Source: Endomychus coccineus (taxonomy: Eukaryota; Arthropoda; Insecta; Coleoptera; Endomychidae). From it: 64,000 nt of DNA. The stretch spans positions 33,274,297-33,338,296 of the forward strand of contig OY294068.1 in the NCBI GenBank assembly GCA_958510875.1, given 5' to 3'. This document shows, piece by piece, positions 35,809 to 47,836 of the stretch (within the stretch, counting starts at the first letter, position 1; each line of letters opens with the position of its first letter). The position numbers were made by a program, and so were the translations under genes. The notes under the pieces were generated by a model. It made no database searches. It was not told where the DNA came from and saw only the letters and a program-made list of their open reading frames with translations.

Positions 35809-36246
35809 CTGGACTTGATAAAGATGTCCCATTTCTAACAGCACACTTTCGGCCTGTCGATGTATCTCAGGATCGTGTATGTTGCCCAAAAACATAGCCA
35901 GGGTTACAGACGAAGTAAAAAAACAATTTGCAGTCTTATATTTCGCTATAGATGTGTATTTATTCATGGTAAATGTATCCAAGTTGCATTCCAAAGATGA
36001 GCTAAAGTCTAATGATTGACCCATGGTTATTTTCAGAATATTTTCTTGGAAATGTTCCAATAAAGATAGGTAACTTCCATGTTGAGAGAAATGTTGCTTA
36101 AGGATGGAGAAAATGGCACATTCTATCAGAATTCCGTCATTAATGGCACCAAGACCGATATCTTCGTTTTTGTACCAGCAACGAACCCCTCTGCGGGTTT
36201 CTGAACCGTCTATCACGTCGTCCAATACCAAGAAAAATGCTTTCAC
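35809..36246 (-). CDS. IDS-B exon 3, first Asp-rich motif
   Basis: A 438-bp phase-0 exon (residues 156-301) with acceptor TTACAG before 36246 and donor CCAG|GTGAG after 35809. It encodes VKAFFLVLDDVID: Phe159-Phe160 are the pocket-floor residues expected of a farnesyl or geranyl diphosphate synthase, and Asp164, Asp165 and Asp168 form the first Asp-rich motif. TRRG (172-175), VGLG-type IGLGAINDG, MGQSLD, AKYKTA and YQVQ follow in family order. Two local differences are VRCW for VPCW after TRRG and NCFFTSS for the usual aromatic-rich helix after KYKT. The open frame runs past the donor into the intron for a few codons, which should be ignored. Confidence 0.9.
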
Positions 36247-36869
36247 CTGTAAAAAAAATTAAAGTAGAGTAAATTGAAGACATTTTTTATTCACCGAGGA
36301 GGCAAGCTGATTAACTTATCTCCGAAAAGGATCGATTTTCTATTCATCGACATCATGATGAAACGTGATAAATCGCGAAATATAATGTAATCAAATTGAA
36401 AGGATGTGGCTGTGTAAAAGATGGGGTAACTTGCTCTCCACATTTAAGTAAAACTAGGAATATTCATGAACGGCCAACCATATTGCTTTCGTTCTCAGAG
36501 ATCAACACGAGACCTGTTTGCCTTCGCTATGCACGTTCACGCCACCCCTTCACTGCCAGGCTCGTGATACCCCGAACTTCAAAATAAACTGCCCTAAGCC
36601 TTATTCATGCACAGATTAATAATAATATTCTGATTTCGCATGTCTAACATATTTAGGTAAACACTCACAAAAAAGACTATATATAATATATAGATAACAG
36701 ATCTGTTATCTAGTCTCAAACTTCTTGTAGGTAATTTCAACAGTTTTACCATTAATTTCTTTCATTTCGTTGAAAAACTCCAAACGGTAAAAGTTGACCC
36801 TGGCGATTTGCTCGTCAGCTCCGACGTCGAATCACTCTTTACCAGTGTTCCCATTCCAGACATCCTTTC
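36247..36869 (-). other. IDS-B intron 2, with a short GC-richer block
   Basis: 36399-36590 is less AT-rich than its surroundings and open on plus for 63 codons, but without a known domain. Probably the eroded start of the Penelope-like copy or its target. Confidence 0.3.
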
Positions 36870-37960
36870 TATAATTTCTCAACTATTACTTGCCAAAAAC
36901 ATGTCAACATGACTTACTACCGTTGATTGATTTTTATCTATCTTCCTCATATTTTCTGAACGATGGCAAGTTTTACGAGCTACCCTCGGGAGCTGCCATG
37001 GGTTCCCAACTTTCTCCGGTCATAGCTAATATCTTCATGCAAACTTTCGAGCAAGATGCTATTGACTCATCTGTTCTCAAGCAGAAATGTTGGTTTAGGT
37101 ATGTCGACGACACTTTTGTTATTTGGCAACATGGTCGCGAAAATCTTGATCCCTTCCACTATCATTTGAATTCATTACATACCAATTTTATTTTGACCAT
37201 GGAAGTTGAATCGAAAGGTTCACTCCCATTCTTAGATGTATTAGTTAGTCCACAGACACCACCACCCTGCCCAAAAACAATCGATCATAACCTCCTTGGT
37301 CCACAGAGCTGTCAACTTATCTCAACCCCAATCCTTAAAATCAGAATTAAAACATCTTTCATCTGTCTTATTATCAAATAATTTCTCCCATTATAACATT
37401 CAAAAAGTCATAAAGAAATACACTTCGCCTAAAATTTCAAATCAACCTAAGCCACAAACCCTCCCGCCTGCTTCATCCAATGCATATCTTCCAACAGATC
37501 GAATTCCCAAAATCCTTAAAAAACATAATATTTCTGCTCGGTTTTCCACACATCCAAAAATATCTCAGTTTTACAAACCCATCGAAGATCCCCTTCCTTC
37601 TATTCACATAGGAGGTGTTTATAGCTTTCCCTGTTCGTCCGGTAAAGTTTACATTGGTAAAACAGGACGTACAGTAGCTACTCGTGTGAGAGAACATGAG
37701 CGCTGTACAAGGCTTCATGACACCTATAGATATGCACTTGCGGAACACAAGTCACAATAATCATCGAATCCTTTTCGAAAATACTAAAACCCTAGCCCGA
37801 GCCCCAAACTTCTATCAGCGAAAAATCCTTGAAGCTATCGAAATCCTAAACCATCCAAATAATCTAAACCGAAACTCAGGATATCACCTTTCCAACCATT
37901 GGAAACACATCCTTGAAAATTCCACTTCGCACATGATCACACAACGGCAAGATTAGGCGC
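36870..37960 (+). mobile_element. Penelope-like element in IDS-B intron 2
   Basis: Plus strand, two overlapping frames with a frameshift near 37290. The RT part has LPSGAAMGSQLSPVIANIFM and the catalytic RYVDDTFVIW (about 37096-37125), then SLPFLDVLV. The GIY-YIG endonuclease has IGGVYSFPC and VYIGKTGRTVATRVREHERC (about 37610-37710). The N-terminal RT region is missing. Confidence 0.85.
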
Positions 37961-38400
37961 CAGAACGGAGTTAACCACCGGAATGGAGGCAGTAAATACG
38001 GCTACAGAAACCAGTAGAATCAGTTTCAGTTCAAGCTTCAAGCCTGCCCTGAAAATACCACCTGTAATGGTTGGCGAAACGTCAACATCAAGTCGTGCTA
38101 TTGTGATGCGGAACCATCTGAAAGCTAAGATTTTTCAAGATGTGAGAAGTTATAGTTTTATTTTCAACGACATCATTTTACATTTAGCTGTATTTGATAA
38201 CTCCTAGCTTTGAGAATTCCACAGTGTGGTGAAGTAATTTGTCAGCATTAATTCTAAATTACATGTAAATTTAAGTTGAATTCTCCAACTTCCGAAAGTT
38301 AAAATTCCAATGAATACCTCCTCTTCAAACATTCCATCACTGGCACACACGATGTTCTACGAACGTGTAGTCAAAGTATATAAAAAAAACTAATAAAGGA
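37961..38400 (+). repeat. Retroelement 3' tails, including a block shared with 44480-44590
   Basis: 38035-38120 (CCTGTAATGGTTGGCGAAAC, TCAAGTCGTGCTATTGTGA) closely matches 44495-44570. The CTG..GGCGAAACGTC layout is reminiscent of a worn hammerhead core. A non-LTR C-terminal remnant lies near 38340. Confidence 0.5.
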
Positions 38401-38986
38401 TGAATGCTGTTTGGATGTTTTCAACTAAAAACGTCAAAAATCTTGTAGTATAGGAATCTTCCATCTCTATACGAAATTACCTAAAATCCCTCAATTATAG
38501 AATATAACCTTATATCTATTATTAAATATATGTAATCCATATGTTTATAAATTCATAGGTGATACATAAACAATATGTTTAGTGTTACGATTATCTTGTG
38601 ATAATAGAAACATATTGTTTAGTATAAGCTACTTAACGACATGACACCGTGGGAACCTCGAACCCGAGGTAGTTATTGATAGACCGATATATATAGATAC
38701 TAAGATTAGATTAACTAGAGCATTCGGATTCAAATTAGTTATAGCGATAGTAAGTCAGTTATCTGCGATAGATATAAGTTATTAGTGTTAGTACAATGTA
38801 GTGAATAGTAAACCAATACATCACATTTCGTAACGTAGTGTTTTAATCCCAATACCCAAAAGGACCACGGATCAGCTTATGGCAAACCGTCACCAGACAC
38901 TTAAGAGCTGATCCCCACAATCTGTTTGAATTTACTATTTTTCCTCAATTTGTATTTGGAGGCGAAGAATCTATTTTACCAGTGAT
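38401..38986 (-). other. IDS-B intron 2, end nearest exon 2
   Basis: Non-coding. The block at 38575-38930 has the look of a solo terminal repeat or short interspersed element, but I could not define its ends. Confidence 0.35.
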
Positions 38987-40238
38987 GACATATTTTCAAG
39001 CGATGCGCTCTCATCCATACCTCCACAATTCCATTTGAAAATTGAAGAAGCAAGATAAAATTTAAGCGTAACTTACCATTTCAACACACCATCCTAGCAT
39101 ATTCGCTAGTCTTACATTTTCGGGGTTCAATGATTCAGGTTTTTCTAGCAATTTGTAAGCAGCGACTAGAGCTAATCCTCTGGTTTTCTTGCCACCCGGA
39201 ACGTTGCAATGCAACACTCTGGCATAATGTTTGTTAACATCGGGTATATCTGTATGGGTGCCTTGAGTTAAATCTGTTACCAGGTCCGGGAAGACTGCCA
39301 TAAAATCGCGAATTTCTTCTTCTGTTACTATTTTTGAGGTTTGAATTGGAGATAGACCTCTGAAATTGATAAGAATTAATTTATTACAATCGCAGTATTT
39401 TTAACACATCATTGAAATTTCAATAATTTATTGGTATCCCTCAGAAAACTGAAATCAAGTTTCGATGATTAATGGCAATGACTGACCCTTACAATCGGAG
39501 TGAGGTCGTCTTCCAGATGAATTGGTCATTGATTAAAAAACACATGGGATGATAGATATAATTCTTATTACACCGTTTTTCTATGAGAAGACGCATCCCC
39601 AGGAAATTGTTTGCCGAACCACGCTAGGACAACACGTGCTGAATATCCAAGTGTATGGAACGCTGTTTTAATATTCATTTTAGATTGAAACAATGTATAT
39701 AAATAATTAGGTTTAATTTAAATGATACATTCGATAATAATAATTTGCACTTTTTTGAAAACAAATTCAGTTACTTACAATTTTACATTTAAAAGTTTAT
39801 TTATTTCCTGCCAACAACAATTATGTTAAATTTCATAGCATCAAAAGTACCATGAAAATAAACACATTTAATAACAAATTATTCAAAAACAAATTCTATG
39901 AAATATTAAAACATGAAACAATAAAATTCAAAGTAAAATCGAATGAAATAAATTTCTATTCTTTGTTCTTCCAATTTGAAGCAGATTGTTTTCGAACAAA
40001 ACATTTTGAAGAACAATTTCTCGTATATATTTGGATAAGCAAATAATAATTGAATCGATTAAAAAATTTAATTTACATGTTCGATTTTGGGACTGCATCA
40101 ATTTATGTTTCATTCATATATATTCTTTTCTCCTTAGAATATCACTTCCATTTCGGTTTATAATGAAGTTTAAATACTAATGTATATTGATTTGTTTGCT
40201 TTCACATTCGAATGAATATTCATGATTGATTTGCTGGG
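38987..40238. repeat. Segmental duplication, right copy
   Basis: Counterpart of 1-1301. It contains IDS-B exon 2 and the intron upstream of it, without the hAT insertion. Beyond 40238 the sequence continues as a simple uninterrupted site (TTGCTGGGTTCCAA). Confidence 0.88.
39077..39359 (-). CDS. IDS-B exon 2, IPP-binding region
   Basis: A 283-bp exon: one base completing a split codon plus 94 codons (residues 62-155). The acceptor is TTTCAG before 39359 and the donor is AAATG|GTAAGT after 39077. It encodes TEEEIRDFMAVFPDL, NVPGGKKTRG (GGKKTRG at residues 116-122, the isopentenyl-diphosphate clamp), GLALVAAYKLLE and GWCVEM. The internal ATG at MAVFPDL is not the start, because the open frame continues upstream to the splice acceptor and matches exon 1 in phase. 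It is nearly identical to the exon at 91-370. Confidence 0.92.
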
Positions 40239-40800
40239 TTCCAATTTTCATTGTGGTTCGATTCAATTGTATTTCATTTTCCTTATATTCAATTCCCATT
40301 ATACTTTGATTTCAATTGTATTTTGATAATGAGAATGAAGCTACCGAAGATGTGAAATGGAAGCGCCACAGGTTAAACCCCAACATATCTGTGAAATTTT
40401 GAGACAATGTTGCCAGAAGCAAATTTTAATATTTCAAAGAGGGAAATCAAATAGATAACTTTCATTACAAAAAATTTACACGTTTTGCAATGCCTAACTT
40501 ATTGGACATAGAAAATCTTATTATAATATCTACCGTTTAAAAATTAATTTATGAAGTGTATCGAAACGAAAGAACAAATTAAGTGTAACTATTCCTTAAT
40601 CGTCGATTTATCTTAACAGAGTGTTATTGTGAATTGAAACATTGACAAACTATAAAAGAGTTCACACTGTGGATACACTATAACAGTATAAATAGGAAAT
40701 ATTCACCCTAATCCACTAAACATATTCTTAGTACTGATGATCTTTTCGGCTACCAAGTCATCATCATTCAAAACAAATTATTGCAGTTAGATGTAATTAC
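39360..40800 (-). other. IDS-B intron 1
   Basis: Mostly the duplicated block. Near 40660-40790 lies a remnant related to the palindromic hammerhead-like repeat at 2985-3190. No gene. Confidence 0.55.
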
Positions 40801-40982
40801 CTGTTATCATTATGCTTATTGAATCCTATCCATTTATTTGGCACTGGTTCCCGAAATTGAGGCTTCTCTTGTCTTGAAACATTAACATTTGTAGCGGTTG
40901 ATGTTTTACTGATTCGTCTTGTGAAGTTTTTCAATATATCTCGTGAAGCTTGATTTACCAGTAATTTGAAACTGAGCGACAT
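40801..40982 (-). CDS. IDS-B exon 1, start codon and mitochondrial-type presequence
   Basis: The first coding exon begins at ATG 40982 (A at -3) and ends at the donor AACAG|GTAATT, leaving two bases (AG) that join the first base (A) of exon 2 as an Arg codon. The phase therefore fits exactly. Its 60 codons (MSLSFKLLVNQASRDILKNF onward) are rich in Ser, Arg, Lys and Leu, with basic residues 6, 14, 18, 22, 23 and 26 and only one acidic residue in the first 38, as expected for a mitochondrial targeting peptide. Several insect IDS proteins carry one. It is not a conserved part of the FPPS fold, so the assignment rests on position, phase, splice site and composition. The resulting protein is 412 aa, normal for a presequence-bearing FPPS. 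Confidence 0.75.
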
Positions 40983-41489
40983 ACTCTCAATTAAGAAGAA
41001 TCAGGTGTATCGAATTTTGATTCTCATACTATACTGATTCTCATATTCATTTGTTTTCATATATTACCTAAATAAAAACCAGTTGAACTAGTTGTTTTAG
41101 ACAACGGCATTAGTGACCTCTTCTTCGGAACTTTCTTTATTCATGGAATCTAGTGAAACTGAATCTACAATTTGGAAATATCGATTTCTATTTATTTATC
41201 TTTTGAATTAATCGTGAAGATGCTATGCAGACCAGAATAGTAAAACAAACATATATATTGTTGTCATGCTTAAATCATTCTCTAATTTTCAGTAGGTATG
41301 TTAAACGTTCAAGTGAAATAAGAAAAGCATCGTTTTATTACAAAAATATTGCATTCTAAACCAAAGAAATTAGCCGGATAAGCTAATCCAACGGCGCAAA
41401 GAAACTTACTTCTAAAAAATCGATGGTGGAAGCCGTTACTTTATGGTAATTTATCATTTTGATTATATGAACTGCACATTAGCAAAAAA
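40983..41489 (-). promoter_or_regulatory. IDS-B upstream region
   Basis: This must hold the IDS-B 5' UTR and promoter unless a further non-coding exon exists. I see no clear TATA box or initiator. The space before the next element is about 500 bp. Confidence 0.3.
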
Positions 41490-42480
41490 ACATATTCAAT
41501 TTTGATATAGATACGTAGATGATGTACTTGATTTCTTCAAAGGCACATCCAGACAATTAAATCCCTTTCTTTCATTTATTAACCAACTTCACCCAAAAAT
41601 TAAATTCCCGTTGGAAACAGAAAAAGATAGAACAATAAACTTTTTGGATTTGACACTAATACGTGACTATAATAAAATAAACTTCAATATCTACAGGAAA
41701 CCCACTTGTACAGACATCACCATTCCGAACTCATCATTTAGCCCTCGTAGCCATAAATTAGCAGCATATCACTCAATGATCCATAGAGCATTTTCGATAC
41801 CATTGTCAATAGAACACCTCACTATTGAGTTGAACACGATAAAACGAATAGCCATCAATAATGGTTTTCCGGTAGATCAAATAATTAAACTAATAAATCG
41901 CAAACAACAACAATTAACTTTCTATAAAATTTATCCGCGTATAAAACACATAGATGTAACCACTAAATTCATCTCTTTGACATATTTTGGTACAGTAAGC
42001 GAACATATTGCTAACATTTTATCACGCCATAATTTTAAAATCAGTTTCAAACCTCAAAATAAACTTTGCCATCTTATATACAATGCCAAAGACAAAACCA
42101 ATAAATATAGAAAACCTGGAGTTTATAAGATAATTTGCCCAGACTGTGATGACTTTTATATAGGTAGAACTTGTAGTAATTTCAACTTAAGATACGAAGA
42201 ACATTTTCGCTCGTTTAGACCCAACAAAACTGACTCAACCTTTGCTAATCATTTTTCACAAACTGGTCTCATACTTTCCCTAATTTAGATAGCCTAAGCA
42301 TTTTACCTAACCAAACCAGAGGTTTTAAATTGAATACATTAGAATCAATAGAGATTTATAAAGGTGTCAAAAACTCTAATAAAAATATCCTCAAGGACCA
42401 GTTAGACCTACATCAAAGTGATATTTTCATGTGTCTTTCAAACCGCTCTTAAATTAATTCTTAGAATATTAAATTATAAT
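41490..42480 (+). mobile_element. Penelope-like element, 5'-truncated
   Basis: RT catalytic RYVDDVLDFF lies at about 41508, just before the frame at 41611-42288, which continues INFLDLTLI, IYRKPTCTD, SHKLAAYHSMIHRAF. The GIY-YIG part has GVYKIICPDC and DFYIGRTCSNFNLRYEEHF. The frame breaks near 42280. Same subfamily as the decayed copy at 14340-15200. Confidence 0.85.
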
Positions 42481-42789
42481 CACACTAATTCACAAATTGT
42501 TACCTATTTCCGTTGATCCCTTAATCTCAACCCTACTTTACTCTACTCTATTTATACTTGAACTGTTTCATTGATTTCTTCATAATTTTCTAATTGTTTG
42601 ATAATGGCACTTCGATGTTGAAACTATAGTTACGTTTTCACATTATTATTAATAAAATTAGTTACTTCTAAAATATTAAGAAGAGTAAAACTCCCAAGAT
42701 TTTGGAATTCCACGAACATAAGAAATAACCGCAATTGCTTATCAAACGTAAATCTTATTATTTCGGATATACTGAAAACATTCTCTTGC

Positions 42790-42995
42790 GATTCCAAATG
42801 AATTTATAATTTTTTTCACAAATATTGGGAAAAACTGGCCATTAAAATTAACCCATTTATTGTCAAAACCGAAATGAGACAATTTTATTTTTATTCTTGG
42901 TACAAATGACATGAAATGAATTCCAAATGAATTTATAATTTTTTCACAAATATTGGAAAAAACTGGCCATTAAAATTAACCCATCAACTTATCAG
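42790..42995. repeat. Direct repeat, about 65 bases, two copies
   Basis: TTCCAAATGAATTTATAATT through CTGGCCATTAAAATTAACCC occurs at about 42795-42860 and again at about 42921-42984 with few changes. Confidence 0.8.
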
Positions 42996-43109
42996 AAGTT
43001 TGAAATTTAAAACTTTCGAAGGATTTGATGTTATATTTGCAGATTCACTAAAAAATATTTAGGGGATTATTTCACTGTGGGGTAGGTATCTCTGACAAAT
43101 TCTAGTATC

Positions 43110-44150
43110 CAAAAAAGAGAATGTACATCTGCTTTCAAGTCATCAAGCTATCGTCAAATTTTGCTAGTAAAAGTCTTTTAGAAAATAATTAAAGTTAGAT
43201 TTAGGATTTATATGAAAAAGTATAATATTATTTCTGAGCATCAGTATAGTTTTCAAGAGGGTAAATCGATAAATGATGTTTTTAAAGCCTTATCTAATAG
43301 TTATTTACGATATAAGTGGGATATGAGTTAATAAAGCTACATCAAACATTATACGAATGAAAATAAACGGTAATATAATTTAAAATTTGTCATGATTTAT
43401 TGGGAAACCAGAACATGGTAACTCATGATTGAGATGGCGGTTTTAACCGTTAGATGGAAATGATTGGTAATCACAATACTGCAATTTTCATTTATCTAAC
43501 TTGAATGAAAGAAAAGCAGTGAGATAACAAAAATGCCTGCGGTAATAAGCTCCTTATCTAACGCAAAATGAGTGGGATGAATATTTCGTATCTCACGGGT
43601 GTAGATAGAAATATTTATAATGCACTAGAAAATAGAGAAATATGTCGATAGTGTTCTTCGACCTTATAAAGGTTTCGACATATTTTGTCCCGGAAAACTT
43701 ACCTCTACACTTGAAGAACTCGGGTGTAGAAGTAATTACTGAAAAGTTGCTTACAAATAAACACCAGAAACTTTTGATTAACGATATTACAGTTTATCAC
43801 AGACTGTGAGTCATGGTGTTCCGCGTGGTATTGTTCTGGGTCTTAGTCCTGTTCTTTTCATACTGTACGTAAGCTCGATGTTTCATATTCCAACATGTGC
43901 AAATATTCTCGCATTTCCGGATGCCAAAGCGGTGTTATACAAAGCGAATTCATGGGAATCTCTCGAGCAAATTGCTGAGCGCGACCTAAAATTATCCAAG
44001 CAATGGGTTGACTCTAAAATACTAAACCTACGAAAAACAAGATTCTTACCTTTCTCTCTATATTCTAACAGAAAATCATCTAGGAGTTACTTATTTCGAT
44101 TCTCAACTAAAATGGTACGATTACATAAATGAAATTAAGATACTTCATAA
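43110..44150 (+). mobile_element. Non-LTR retrotransposon RT, decayed
   Basis: Broken plus-strand translation runs SAFKSSSYRQI (about 43130), EHQYSFQEGKSINDVFKAL (about 43235), then GVPRGIVLGLSPVLFILYVSS (43810) and LSKQWVDSKILNLRKTRFLPF (44010). This is the order of a Jockey/CR1-like RT. The FADD box has become FPDAKA. Confidence 0.75.
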
Positions 44151-45929
44151 ATTCAGTGAATAAAAAAAATACTTATCCTTACAACAATTAAAAATTATTT
44201 ATACGGCTATGACCTGAAGTATGGTATCTTAGTAAGGGGATGAGTCTTAAACACATGAATGACCCTTCAAGTATTGCAAAAGAAGTTCCTGAAGAAAATA
44301 CTCGCTTGTGTCTGAATCACTCAACTCCTTCCTAAAGATAACACAAACTACCAACAACCAAACGAGACTAAATAAAAAAATTATCATTGTCGTACCCCGC
44401 AATTCAACTTTTGTCGAAATCTTGAATAGTAGACTTCCGCGGATAGCTAATCTTGAAAAAGCTTGGCTTCCGGATGGATTCCGAAACTGAGGTTCAGTTC
44501 AAGCCTGTAATGGTCGGCAAAACGTCGGCATCAAGTCGTGCTATTGTGACACGGAATACATCCGGAAGCCAAGATTTTTTGTCGAAATGTTTCAATACAT
44601 TACCGGAAAACATAAAACAACGAACATCCTGCAAATTGAAAGGTACTTTAAAATCGTTTTCATTGAAATCAGACGATAACTCATCAACGACCTGATTGAT
44701 TTAAGAAATAACCGATGAAAAAACACCTGGGCAGTCTTATAAATACAATTTCATTGTACGGTGGCCCTTGGACTTGTATAGCTTTCAACTCGCATAGATT
44801 CCAACCAATTGAACACAGTCGCTGGAATGTTCAATTTGATTTATTGTCTGTTTTATTAGTATCTCAATAAATTCTTTCAAAGTTAACTCACTGGTATAGA
44901 ACAGATATATTAGATATTACTATTATAGTTCCCTAATTTACCTTCTTTTTCTATTGTATTTATAATTCACAATTTTCTATAATTCTGATGATACTCTCTA
45001 CTCCCTTGAATTAAATTGCCTATTAGTTATTTAATTCTCTTAAATTCATTGTTAGTTTATCCTTCTTATATTTGACCGATAAAATCATTAATTATTATTT
45101 GGAGGAGATACTAACTCAGTGTATTTTAACTGAAAATTATTTATGGATAACAATTCGTTCTTTGAGTTTATTTTTTACAACTATCACACTGTAAAGAAAA
45201 TGAATAACAATAAAGTCTATAAGTTGAGTAAACAGGGCCTGCTCGAGAGGTGAGAATTGTTTCATCTAACAAAGAGTCGAGGGGGGGGGGCAATTTTATT
45301 GTATATTTTAATTTCGTGGCTAATAGTTTTTACATTGTGTCGAATGTTTATGATGAAATAGCTATGTGAAATAAAATAATTCATTATACTCGAGAGTAAA
45401 ATTATGTAAATGTGAAACCGGGACCAAGAAACTGGACCCGGATCTTGTAGAAAAAATATCGACCAGGTCTTGAAGACTATGGGGAATTCATACTGCCTGA
45501 TCAGTCTGACATATTTTCTCAATATGAAAGTTATTAAGAAGAGTTACTCTCTAAAACTATCCGATTCATGCAAGCCAACATGCACACATTTTAGGAAGAT
45601 TAACAGAATTGGCTGAGCACATCGGTGTCGACAAACTCGAAAGATCGCTGGACAATAAGATGTTGTATTATCGTCTCCGGTAGTGTAGTGGTTAGCATGG
45701 TAGCATCTCCCTCTGCCGACCCGGTTATATACCTGGGTCACGATAAATATCTTAAATATCTCAGGCAGCAGGCGATGATATTTATTAGACAAGATAATAT
45801 CTGACCAAGTTTTCATTCGGATGAGAAGTACAGCATTAGGTCACGACTTCTGTACGATATCACGGCACGTTAAAAATCCCTACCTGTATTTGGAGATAGT
45901 CAGGATTCAGCGAAATTCCTAGGTTGGGG
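44151..45929. other. Retroelement tail (44480-44590) then no gene
   Basis: 44495-44570 repeats the block at 38035-38120. The rest to 45929 is AT-rich, with one poly-G run near 45283. Confidence 0.4.
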
Positions 45930-46690
45930 TAATAAAATGATGTGAGGTATGAAAGATGGATCAAAAACATGCTCGAACAACGACTAGTTATAGCGAGTGT
46001 AGGTAATTCCACGAACAAGAGGACTGTACCTAATGGATGACCACAGGGCTCAGTCTAATCACCCCTGGTATGAAACATAGTACTGGATAACCTCCTGCGA
46101 CATCTTGATGGGTTACGGAATGACTAAATCGTCTTGTTAATAGAGGATTACTCTCTTAAGATAATCGAACAAGTTCTATTGACAAAAACAGATCTGGTCG
46201 TTTCCACGAGAAAAAGAAAAATAGCAATACCACTCTAATCATATCGTCGACGATTGAATACCTAGGTATAATCCTCGTCAGGAAGCTGACATCTTGCTTA
46301 TCTTGTTAGAGTGTGAGCGGAAAGGTATGGATGTTATCTCTAAAGTTATCACTACGGTTCTACACGACAGTCATATGACCCATGATAACAAACGTTTGAC
46401 TGATCTGGTGGCCCAGAGCCAGGCAGAATGAAACACCCATACCAGCATTATAACTAATGCTCTATCTTACCTTCAATATTAACCTAGAGAAATAGCTACA
46501 GCATTTAAACCAAAGCTGAATTCAATCGATATCTGGGTAAGGAAGACAATCACTGTCACCTCTTGGATGTGACGGTTAAAAAGACACCTTCTCGGTAGAT
46601 AAACAAGCAACGTGCTACCTCACTAAGTCTTCATTGAATTCTCCAGATACATAGGTTTACTGATGTGCTTATATTAGCAGCGCTCTAGAA
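45930..46690 (+). mobile_element. R1/Jockey-like RT remnant
   Basis: Plus-strand frames around 45960-46140 read WIKNMLEQRLVIASVGNST, then PQGSV with stops, NIVLDNLLRHLDGL: the RT core of a clade with a PQG-x-LSPLLWN-x-VLD motif. Heavily decayed. Confidence 0.55.
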
Positions 46691-46749
46691 TTTTTGTCAC
46701 CTTTCCTGTCTCTTGCATTGAATATAAGTAGGTAATTTGTAATCTGTAA

Positions 46750-47800
46750 GATTTCAATTCATACTGGAGTTTTGGAGACGTCTGCGAATCAACAGATGTT
46801 TGCCCTCAGTAGGTGGAATTTATTCCGAATCTATTAGTCTTTCTCACGGGGAAGATGATGTAGAGGGGAGGATGGGAGTTGTTCGTATCTTATATGAGAT
46901 CATTCCCAGAATACTTTCCTTGTCTTCTAGCAGCCTATTCCGCGCCACGATACCTGCTTGTGGCCTGGCAGCGGTTGCTTGAATAAGTCTGTATGATGTT
47001 GTCTACCTGGCCTTTCTCTCTCCAAATAGAAATGAAGAGAAAATAGGTCAAGTAGAATTTCTATAGCAGCAGTGGTTTGGAGCAGATGGCTCCGGTAATG
47101 GTCAAGCATGCTTGTATTCGTCAGCTAGTGAGTTCAGCTCTGGTCGTTGCCTGTAATGCATTATCCTGGGTCTGATGACCATGACGTATGGCCAGTATAT
47201 TTGTTTGGTGCCAACGCCTCAAGATTTTCCTCACATGGGTCCGCATGTCCATACAGAAAGATCCTTACCTTGTGGATGGTATTTCCCAAATGGGAGTATC
47301 ATGTCAGCTTTCTATCTAGTTTTACTCCCAGATATTGAGCGCAGATGTTATGTTTCAGCTAGGAAGGAGGGTAGAGTTAGATTGTAAGTCTCATTTTCCT
47401 AGTGAAGGGCACTACAACGGTTTTTGGGGTTGATTGATATTTGCTCCCTCTCACATCAATCTCGTACCACGTCTAACATCTTTTACAGAGTGACAGAGAT
47501 CAGCTCTCCATATTTGCTTCCGATCACAATTAACAGATCATTCGCAGCATATGCTTGCATGTTGGCATCATATTCTGAGAGGAGAGTCAACAGTCTGTAC
47601 ACAAGTATTGGTCACAGAAGGTGCAAGAGAAAATCGTCCTGTGGACACCTAGGAAGACACCATAGACATTCTAGTGCATACACTGAACTTAAAGAAGCAG
47701 AGTGTGTGCCTACATTTGATGTAAGTTTCATCAAGGAGGGTCGACACTGTGCTCCTGAACTACATCACGCGACACATAGACCTTCTTTCAACTAGGTCTA
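46750..47800 (-). mobile_element. Non-LTR RT 3' half, minus strand, decayed
   Basis: The minus frame at 47109-46927 reads TTAAIEILLDLFSLHFYLERE, typical of the post-RT region of Jockey/R1-like elements. Upstream near 47340 the minus strand reads NAQYLGVKLDRKLT, again standard for that region. Confidence 0.6.
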
Positions 47801-47836
47801 TAGCTATACGTAGCTAACTGATTTGTTCAGTGTGAC

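Noticed and set aside
38575..38930. Possible solo LTR (TGTTACGAT start, GC-richer end)
   Set aside because: No matching end, target duplication or second copy in the window.
45283..45292. Poly-G runs here and at 25382, 26427 and 15298 as possible G-quadruplexes
   Set aside because: Simple homopolymer runs, two of them inside transposon ends; no evidence of function.
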